DNA from: Lentzea albida
Lineage (GTDB): Bacteria; Actinomycetota; Actinomycetes; Mycobacteriales; Pseudonocardiaceae
DNA length: 64,000 nucleotides
NCBI RefSeq assembly: GCF_900111005.1
Contig: NZ_FOFV01000001.1
Coordinates: forward strand, 434,001-498,000
Reading direction: 5' to 3'
The notes under the pieces were generated by a model. The model was not told the origin of the DNA, ran no database searches, and worked only from the letters and a program-made list of their open reading frames with translations. Positions 58,731-64,000 of this stretch are shown piece by piece (within the stretch, counting starts at the first letter, position 1; each line of letters begins with the position of its first letter). Both the position numbers and the translations under genes were made by a program.

Positions 58731-59387
58731 GTGGTCGACAAGTTCCAGGATCCATTGCTGACTCCCAAGGAGACTGCCAAGCACCTGCTGATCCCGAGAT
58801 CGACTCTGGATCGTTGGCTCCGGGAGCAGGTCGACGGAGCTCCGCTTGTCCATCGCGTTGAGCCAGACCGCCGCGGTTGGCCATCAGTGCCGTTCGTGGC
58901 GGTAGTTGAGGCGTATGTACTTCGATCTTTGCGGGACCTCGGGCTTCGAATGAACAAGATTCGAGATGCGGCTGAGGCCGTGCGCCGGGAATTCAACACG
59001 CCTTACGCTTTGGCGAACCGGAAGATTTCGACCGACGGAGTCGACATATTCTTGGAGTACGCGGACGGCGACATGGCGCGGGTTGGGGATCAGCAGCGGC
59101 CGATCCGTGACTTCTTGAATGCGCATCTGAGGTACATTAATTGGGACTCGAGTGATGGTTTGGCGTCATCGTTGAAGCTGAGGCAATATCCGGACGTCGC
59201 TCCTGTGATCATCGACCCGCGTTTCGGGTGGGGTGCTCCGGTGATCGAGGCGAACCATGTTCCGGTAGATGCGGTCGTGAACATGTGGCTCGCAGGCGAC
59301 TCGCTGAAGGAAGTCGCTTATGAGTACAGTTTGACCACCGAACAAGTCGAATCGATCTGTCGAGCTGCCCAGCGTGTCGTCGCTTGA
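58731..59387 (+). CDS. VapB45-like antitoxin with HTH and DUF433 domain
   Basis: The 218-residue protein has an N-terminal HTH (LLTPKETAKHLLIPRSTLDR) and a C-terminal DUF433 domain (VIEANHVPVDAVVNMWLAGD, SLKEVAYEYSLTTEQVESIC). Size and layout resemble M. tuberculosis VapB45 (Rv2018). GTG 58731 follows AAAGGGGG. It overlaps the PIN-like gene by 14 bases, as expected of a toxin-antitoxin operon. Codon use is less GC-biased than its neighbours, which suggests transfer. Confidence 0.78.
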   Translation: MVDKFQDPLLTPKETAKHLLIPRSTLDRWLREQVDGAPLVHRVEPDRRGWPSVPFVAVVEAYVLRSLRDLGLRMNKIRDAAEAVRREFNTPYALANRKISTDGVDIFLEYADGDMARVGDQQRPIRDFLNAHLRYINWDSSDGLASSLKLRQYPDVAPVIIDPRFGWGAPVIEANHVPVDAVVNMWLAGDSLKEVAYEYSLTTEQVESICRAAQRVVA

Positions 59388-59763
59388 GTTTTTTCTGGAC
59401 CGAAGCCTTGGTCGCGGTGTCGCGGAAGGTTTGCTTCGGCTTGAGTGGATCATCCACTGCATAGCGGATCATTTTCCGGATGACGCGCAATTCACCCCTG
59501 ATGAGGAGTGGCTTGAGTACGGCCTTGATCGGGGTTGGGTTCCGCTGTGTAAAGACGGGCGGATCAAGGGGCGGCCGTCCGAGCGGCGTCCCGTTGAAGC
59601 CAAGGGTGCCGTGCTGTTCTATCTGGACAACCAGCAGCTTCGCAGAGACGAGATGATCAGTCGATTCCACGGCGCACATGATGCAATTCATCGTGCTGTG
59701 TTGCGGGGCGGTCCTGCGATCTACGCGGTGAAGAGCGACGGCATTCGGCGTACCTGGCCTTAG
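59374..59763 (+). CDS. VapC45-like PIN-domain toxin
   Basis: The 129-residue protein begins LEFFLDRSLGRGVAEGL with an early Asp and continues with HFPDDAQFTPDEEWLEYGLD and RGWVPLCKDGRIKG, matching the PIN-like/VapC45 (DUF5615-type) pattern of acidic residues in a small RNase fold. It would cleave RNA when free of the upstream antitoxin. GTG 59374 lies inside the antitoxin 3' end. GC is lower than in adjacent genes. Confidence 0.75.
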   Translation: MSSLEFFLDRSLGRGVAEGLLRLEWIIHCIADHFPDDAQFTPDEEWLEYGLDRGWVPLCKDGRIKGRPSERRPVEAKGAVLFYLDNQQLRRDEMISRFHGAHDAIHRAVLRGGPAIYAVKSDGIRRTWP

Positions 59764-59802
59764 ATGGGCCACCGGCCGACCACCCTGCCTCAGATCGTAT
59801 TG

Positions 59803-60738
59803 CTAGTACGCCTTTACACGCCGGAACCGCTCGACCCAGGCCGGGCTCTCGACCTCGAACTCCGCGATCCGGTCCGGCTTCGGCGCCGTGGTGAGCACCG
59901 GCAGGTACCCGTCCACGGGCAGCAGCGGGTCGCTCGTGACGTCGCCGTCCAACAGTTGCAGCGTGGCGAGCCCGCATGCGTACTCAAGCGTCGGCAGCGC
60001 GGCCGCGAGGGCGACCCCGGCCGCCATCCCGACCGAGGTCTCCAACGCCGACGACACCACACACGGCAACCCACAGGCCTCAGCGACCTCGAGGGCCTTC
60101 CGCACCCCGCCGAGCGGCGCCACCTTGATCACCGCGATGTCCGCGGCCCCGGACACGGCCACCTTCATCGGGTCGTCGGCCTTGCGGATCGACTCGTCCG
60201 CCGCGATCGGCACACCGACCCTCCGCCTGACCGCGGCCAGCTCGTCCAGCGTGTGGCACGGCTGTTCCACGTACTGGAGCCCGCCGGCGGCCTTGTCCAT
60301 GGCCTTGATCGCCGCGACGGCCGTGTCGACGTCCCACAGCATGTTCGCGTCGACCCGGATCGCCCCTCGCGGCCCGAGAGCGTCGCGTACGGCCTCGAGC
60401 CGCGCGCAGTCGTCTTCGAGCGTCGACTCGGCGACCTTCACCTTGGCCGTGGAACACCCGGACCGCTGGACGATCTCGTGCGCCCGCTCCGGACCGACCA
60501 CGGGCACGGTGCAGTTGACCGGGATGCGGTCGCGGACCGGCGCGGGCCACCCGTCGTTCGCGGCCTCCAGCGCACACGCGAGCCAGGCGGCGGCCTCGGC
60601 GTCGTCGTACTCCTCGAACGGGCAGAACTCGCCCCACCCGGACGGACCTTCGAACAGCAGGCCGGTGCGGCGGGTGATGCCGCGGAACCGGGCGCGCATC
60701 GGGATGGAGTAGACGTGCACGGCCCGATTCAAGCGCAC
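59803..60738 (-). CDS. menC: o-succinylbenzoate synthase
   Basis: MenC dehydrates SHCHC to o-succinylbenzoate in menaquinone synthesis. The 311-residue enolase-superfamily protein has the acid/base Lys in STAKVKVAE, metal ligands in IRVDANMLWD, YVEQPC and IAADESI, and the second Lys in AVIKVAPLGG. GTG 60738 is the start; a later GTG near 60720 is possible. The 3' end (59819-59872) is duplicated at 58491. Its last residues (VKAY) are provided by the inserted cassette boundary. Confidence 0.92.
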   Translation of the reverse strand: MRLNRAVHVYSIPMRARFRGITRRTGLLFEGPSGWGEFCPFEEYDDAEAAAWLACALEAANDGWPAPVRDRIPVNCTVPVVGPERAHEIVQRSGCSTAKVKVAESTLEDDCARLEAVRDALGPRGAIRVDANMLWDVDTAVAAIKAMDKAAGGLQYVEQPCHTLDELAAVRRRVGVPIAADESIRKADDPMKVAVSGAADIAVIKVAPLGGVRKALEVAEACGLPCVVSSALETSVGMAAGVALAAALPTLEYACGLATLQLLDGDVTSDPLLPVDGYLPVLTTAPKPDRIAEFEVESPAWVERFRRVKAY

Positions 60739-61346
60739 TTGAGGAACTCCAGCGAATGCCCGCCCCCACGCAGGTTGACCGAGCCGGCGGGCTGGATGCC
60801 GAGCACCGTGCAGACGATCTGCTGCACGGCAGCGGCACTGAGCTGCGAGACGTCGGTGGACAGGGCCACGTCGAGCCCGTTCGCCACCCGGTCGACGGTG
60901 GCGGGCACGGCGTCGAACGGCACTTCGGTGGTGAGCCCGCGGGCCTGCTCGGCGCCGGTCGGGCCCTGGGCGAGGAGTCCCACGACGTCGAACCCGCTCA
61001 GGCTGCCCTCGGGGCGGGGGACGGGCAGCACCCCGGTTCGGGAGACCCAGTAGAGCGACGGGGAGGTGTTCTCGACGGGGCCGGTGGGGGCTTCGAGGCC
61101 GGGGATGGGGTCGGTGGGGCGGATGCCGCAGGCTGTCAGGACGGTGAGGGCGGCGAGGACGAGCAGTGCGGGGCCGAGCTCACGAAGGGGCCGGGGCCTG
61201 GCATCGAGCCCGCGCCGGACACGCAGTCCGCGCTCAGGAAGGGGCTGCGGCTCACGTTCGCGCCGGGCAGCCGGCACGTGGCGGACTCCCAGCCCATGCC
61301 GGACGGCGAACACCCGGCCACCACCCAGCACCCACCAGCGCTTCAC
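60729..61346 (-). CDS. lipoprotein of a two-component operon (CseA-like)
   Basis: The 205-residue product of GTG 61346 overlaps the kinase stop (GTGA). A lipobox VLTACGIRP follows a hydrophobic stretch (ALLVLAALTVLTAC) but only after about 60 Arg-rich residues, an unusually long n-region; no start codon lies closer in frame except a GTG near 61290. The mature part is ~130 residues (SLYWVSRTGVLPVPRPEGSL, GLDVALSTDVSQLSAAAVQQ). By position it resembles CseA, which tunes the CseBC system. Confidence 0.68.
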   Translation of the reverse strand: MKRWWVLGGGRVFAVRHGLGVRHVPAARREREPQPLPERGLRVRRGLDARPRPLRELGPALLVLAALTVLTACGIRPTDPIPGLEAPTGPVENTSPSLYWVSRTGVLPVPRPEGSLSGFDVVGLLAQGPTGAEQARGLTTEVPFDAVPATVDRVANGLDVALSTDVSQLSAAAVQQIVCTVLGIQPAGSVNLRGGGHSLEFLKCA

Positions 61347-62719
61347 GCCTCACCACCCAACGGCAGCCGCAGCGTGAACAACGCCCCGCCCCCGGCCCGG
61401 TTCGCCGCCGTCAGCGTCCCCCCGTGCAGCCGCGCGTTCTCCCACGCGATCGCGAGCCCCAGCCCCGACCCCTCCGACCGCCCCCGAGCCGAGTCGGCCT
61501 TGTAGAACCGCGCGAACACGTGCGGCAGCACCTCCGCCGGCAACCCGGGCCCCGAGTCCGCCACCTCGATCACCAAGAATCCCGAAGCGACCGACAGCTC
61601 CAAAGACACCGGTGGCGAGCCGTGCCGCAGGGCGTTGCCGACCAGGTTCGCCACGACCACGTCCAGCCGCCGCGGGTCCAGGCGGGCCCGCACGCCGTCC
61701 GGCAGGGAGGCGGACACCTCGGAGAAGCCGCGCATCCGCAGGCAGGTCCGCACCACCTCGGCCACGTCGACGTCGTCCAGCGCCAGTGCCGCGGTCCCCG
61801 AGTCGAACCGGGTGACCTCGATCAGGTCGTTCACCAGCCGGGTCAGGTTCTGCGTCTCCCGGTTCACCAGCCGCGCGGCCTGGCCCGCCACGCCGGGCAG
61901 GGAGGCGGTCTCGGCGTCCAGCACGTCCGTCACGGCCGTCATCGCGGCCAGCGGCGTGCGCAGCTCGTGCGACACGTCCGCCACGAACCGCCGCGCGTCC
62001 GCCTCCATCCGCCGCAGCTCGCCGACGTGGTGCTCCAGCGAGGAGGCCGTGCTGTTGAAGGTCGACGCCACGGACGCGAGTTCGTCGCGGCCGCGGACCG
62101 GTACCCGAGCGGAGAGCTCGCCCTGGCCGAGTCTCCAGGCGGCCAGCTGCAGTTCGCGGACGGGGCGCAGCACGCCGCGCGCGGCCAGGAATGCCAGGCC
62201 CAGGGCCAGGACCAGCACCGCGCCGCCGATCAGCCACGCGTTGCGGGCCAGCTCGTCGACGAACGCGGCCTCCGAGGTGAACGGCCGCAGCACGTACACC
62301 TCGATGCCCGGCGAGGCGCCGGAGGTGACCCGCACCTGCATGCCCACGACGAGCCAGACGGAGTCCGCGTACGACACGCGCTGCCAGCCGACACGTCCCG
62401 AGGACACGAGGGACCGCAGTTCGGCGGTGATCACGGACGGGTCCATGCCGCCCGCGGAAAGTCCGTTGCCGTAGGCCAGGGCCGAGCCCTCGCGGCCGGA
62501 GACACGTCCCGCGACGCGTTCCAGGAGGGCGGTGTCCACGGGACGGGCGGGCAGCGGGTAGAGCTGCTCGACGCGGTTCGTGGTCTCGATGACGGCGTTG
62601 TCCTGGGCGCGTTGCACGATCGCGTCGCGCGCCCGCACGTAGCCGGCGCCGGCGACGGCCGCGGCGGTCACGACCGTCAGGAACGCGAAGGCGAGCAGCA
62701 GCCGCAGGCGCAGCGTCAC
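61343..62719 (-). CDS. two-component sensor histidine kinase
   Basis: The 458-residue protein has two membrane helices (~6-28 and ~165-190) around a ~130-residue outer domain, then HAMP, a HisKA box FVADVSHELRTPLAAM with the phosphorylated His, and an HATPase with NLVGNALRHGS, DSGPGLP and GSGLGLAIAWENA. GTG 62719 overlaps the regulator stop. With the lipoprotein it resembles the envelope-stress CseC type. The signal is unknown. Confidence 0.92.
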   Translation of the reverse strand: MTLRLRLLLAFAFLTVVTAAAVAGAGYVRARDAIVQRAQDNAVIETTNRVEQLYPLPARPVDTALLERVAGRVSGREGSALAYGNGLSAGGMDPSVITAELRSLVSSGRVGWQRVSYADSVWLVVGMQVRVTSGASPGIEVYVLRPFTSEAAFVDELARNAWLIGGAVLVLALGLAFLAARGVLRPVRELQLAAWRLGQGELSARVPVRGRDELASVASTFNSTASSLEHHVGELRRMEADARRFVADVSHELRTPLAAMTAVTDVLDAETASLPGVAGQAARLVNRETQNLTRLVNDLIEVTRFDSGTAALALDDVDVAEVVRTCLRMRGFSEVSASLPDGVRARLDPRRLDVVVANLVGNALRHGSPPVSLELSVASGFLVIEVADSGPGLPAEVLPHVFARFYKADSARGRSEGSGLGLAIAWENARLHGGTLTAANRAGGGALFTLRLPLGGEA

Positions 62720-63396
62720 AGCGGTCCGAACCGGTAACCGAAGCCCCGCACCGTCTGGACGTACACGGGGGCCGCCGGGTCGTCCTCGATCTTCGACCGC
62801 AGCCGTTGCACGCACGCGTCGACCAGCCGCGAGTCGCCCAGGTACCCCTGGTCCCACACCGATCCCAGCAACTGCTGGCGCGACATCACGCGGCCCGGCG
62901 ACGAGGAGAGTTCCAGCAGCAGGCGCAGTTCGGTGGGCGCCAGCGAGACCGGCTCGCCCGACCGCGTCACCACGAGTCCCTCGCGGTCGATCGTCAGGTC
63001 GCCGTGGCGCTCGGCCAGCACCTCGGCGACCGGGGCGGACGAGCGGCGCAGCACGGCGCGGATGCGGGCCTCCAGCACGCGGGCCTGCGCCGGTTTGGCG
63101 ACGTAGTCGTCGGCACCGGCCTCCAGGCCCGCCACCACGTCGATGTCGTCGTTGCGCGCGGTCAGCATGATGATCGGCAGGTCACCGGACGCGCGGATGC
63201 GGCGGCACACCTCGAAGCCGTCCACGCCCGGCAGCATCAGGTCCAGCACCACGACGTCGGGCGTGACCCTGCCCAGCAGGTCGAGGCCCTCCTCGCCGGT
63301 GCGCACCGCGTCCACGGTGTGCCCCTGGTAGGTCAGGGCGAGCGACAGTCCCTCGCGGACCGCCTCGTCGTCCTCGATCAGCAGTACGCGCGGCAT
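62716..63396 (-). CDS. OmpR/PhoB-family response regulator
   Basis: The 226-residue regulator has a receiver domain (LLIEDDEAV, phosphorylated Asp in VVVLDLMLPG, TAR, Lys in YVAKPAQ) and a winged-helix DNA-binding domain (VSLAPTELRLLLELSSSPGR, SRLVDACVQRLRSKIEDDPA, VRGFGYRFGPL). It heads the operon with the kinase and lipoprotein. A perfect 16-bp palindrome lies upstream. Confidence 0.93.
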   Translation of the reverse strand: MPRVLLIEDDEAVREGLSLALTYQGHTVDAVRTGEEGLDLLGRVTPDVVVLDLMLPGVDGFEVCRRIRASGDLPIIMLTARNDDIDVVAGLEAGADDYVAKPAQARVLEARIRAVLRRSSAPVAEVLAERHGDLTIDREGLVVTRSGEPVSLAPTELRLLLELSSSPGRVMSRQQLLGSVWDQGYLGDSRLVDACVQRLRSKIEDDPAAPVYVQTVRGFGYRFGPL

Positions 63397-63444
63397 GCCC
63401 TCCAGCCTTCCCGACGGGTCTCATGAGGACGTTCGTGCCACGTC

Positions 63445-63460
63445 ATCGTTGCGCAACGAT
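63445..63460. promoter_or_regulatory. 16-bp perfect palindrome before the response-regulator operon
   Basis: ATCGTTGCGCAACGAT lies 49 bases upstream of the response-regulator start, in the gap after the preceding minus-strand gene. It is a candidate autoregulatory or repressor site; no binding protein is known. Confidence 0.45.
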
Positions 63461-63477
63461 CAGCGGCCCGGCCGGCC

Positions 63478-63906
63478 CTAGTCCAGCGCGGCGGTGTGGC
63501 GCAGCTGCTCCGGCGTCGGGTCCGACACCAGCACGCGCAGGGCGTCCGCGAACCGGTCGAACCGCCGGTCCAGCTCGGCCAGCTCGCGCGACGGCTCCGC
63601 GACCAGCGCCGCCCGGCCCGCCCTGGGCGGTGCGGTCGCGAGCGCGTCGCGGACGGGCTGGGCCCGGCGCAGCGCCACGAGCAGCGTCCAGAGCCGCTGC
63701 TCGACCAGCGCCACCTGCACCGGGTCACCGGAGACGCGCAGGAAGTCCGTCCGCACCGCCGTGGCCCGGCGGCGCTGCGCCGGGCAGGTGAAGTCAGCGG
63801 ACCGGACGACCTGCGCGTCCGGTGCGGACCGGGCGAGCGACTCCTCCGACCGGAACCGGCGCGTGGGCACGGTTCCGGCCGGGTTCCACATCCACCAGCC
63901 GGTCAT
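63478..63906 (-). CDS. hypothetical protein downstream of XPB helicase gene
   Basis: The 142-residue protein begins MTGWWMWNPAGTVPTRRFRS and is Arg/Ala-rich and mostly helical (EQRLWTLLVALRRAQPVRDA). No domain was recognised. Its start overlaps the stop of the helicase gene by four bases, so it is translated with it and may have a DNA-repair-related role. Confidence 0.6.
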   Translation of the reverse strand: MTGWWMWNPAGTVPTRRFRSEESLARSAPDAQVVRSADFTCPAQRRRATAVRTDFLRVSGDPVQVALVEQRLWTLLVALRRAQPVRDALATAPPRAGRAALVAEPSRELAELDRRFDRFADALRVLVSDPTPEQLRHTAALD

Positions 63907-64000
63907 CCGACCAGGTCGTCCGCGTCGACGATCTTGTACGCGTACCCCTGCTCGGCCAGGAACCGCTGCCGGTGCGCCGCGTAGTCGGTGTCGAGCGTGT
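63903..64000 (-). CDS. partial XPB/ERCC3-type DNA helicase, C-terminus
   Basis: The visible C-terminus reads DTDYAAHRQRFLAEQGYAYK followed by IVDADDLVG and a stop at 63903. The R-Q-x-F-L-x-E-Q-G-Y-x-Y-x-I pattern is the usual end of bacterial XPB helicases. The rest lies outside the window, so the call depends on about 31 residues. Confidence 0.6.
   Translation of the reverse strand, partial: TLDTDYAAHRQRFLAEQGYAYKIVDADDLVG

Overview
The window is high-GC actinobacterial DNA with GTG/TTG starts, many 4-bp start/stop overlaps, several leaderless-type promoters, a DasR regulon, an XRE/DUF397 pair and a gene order shared with mycobacteria around def, pssA-psd and groEL2. The style fits Pseudonocardiaceae (Lentzea/Saccharothrix-like); the genus is an inference. 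No tRNA, rRNA, CRISPR array, insertion sequence or prophage was recognised. LAYOUT. 1-1029: a decayed XRE/DUF5753 regulator with its intact DUF397 partner. 1026-5031: FadR-type regulator, nagA, a DUF4097 protein and a serine hydrolase. 5046-13039: first amino-sugar cluster on the minus strand (SIS isomerase/deaminase, GH3 hexosaminidase, two ABC permeases, binding lipoprotein) divergent from dasR and an MFS exporter. 13162-14996: two tandem threonine-dehydratase-like paralogues. 15060-19387: Ser/Thr-rich membrane protein, streptogrisin-type protease with a structured leader, oxidoreductase/TetR pair and a LigB-type dioxygenase. 19419-26500: thiamine genes thiE, thiO-thiS-thiG and thiC-thiD with two TPP riboswitches, interrupted by MarR, VOC, SRPBCC and TetR genes. 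26583-30404: zinc-ribbon protein, LysE exporter, aldo/keto reductase, peptide deformylase, DUF3263 and LytR_C proteins. 30405-30938: repeat-rich gap. 30939-41871: Cdc48-like AAA ATPase, pssA, psd, M48 protease, moeA, AIM24, cold-shock protein, Ser/Thr kinase and groEL with two CIRCE operators. 41934-42599: gene-free DNA with tandem repeats and a large nested inverted repeat. 42600-43687: sigma factor and partner.

44022-49137: second amino-sugar cluster (CutC-family protein, ABC binding protein, two permeases, GH20 hexosaminidase) with DasR-like sites. 49138-56782: PspC protein and a CO-dehydrogenase-like molybdenum hydroxylase operon (MoxR ATPase, VWA, XdhC, 2Fe-2S, Mo-binding, FAD and CoxG subunits). 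56788-60738: capA and menC separated by two stacked accessory cassettes (Uma2 nuclease; VapBC45-like toxin-antitoxin) with duplicated gene ends. 60729-64000: a CseABC-like two-component operon, a hypothetical gene and the C-terminus of an XPB-type helicase.

HOW THE GENES COOPERATE. Two ABC importers, neither with its own ATPase, with GH3 and GH20 hexosaminidases, NagA and a SIS-domain enzyme form a route from chitin or cell-wall oligosaccharides to central metabolism. DasR-like operators occur at nagA, the dasA-like gene and the cutC cluster. The thiamine genes are under TPP control. MoeA, XdhC and the Cox-type operon share molybdenum cofactor chemistry. The most unusual signals are the stacked cassettes at capA/menC, the 18-codon TTA-containing leader ORF before the cold-shock gene, the nested inverted repeats at 42370-42491 and 30590-30731, and a TetR gene with no standard start codon.
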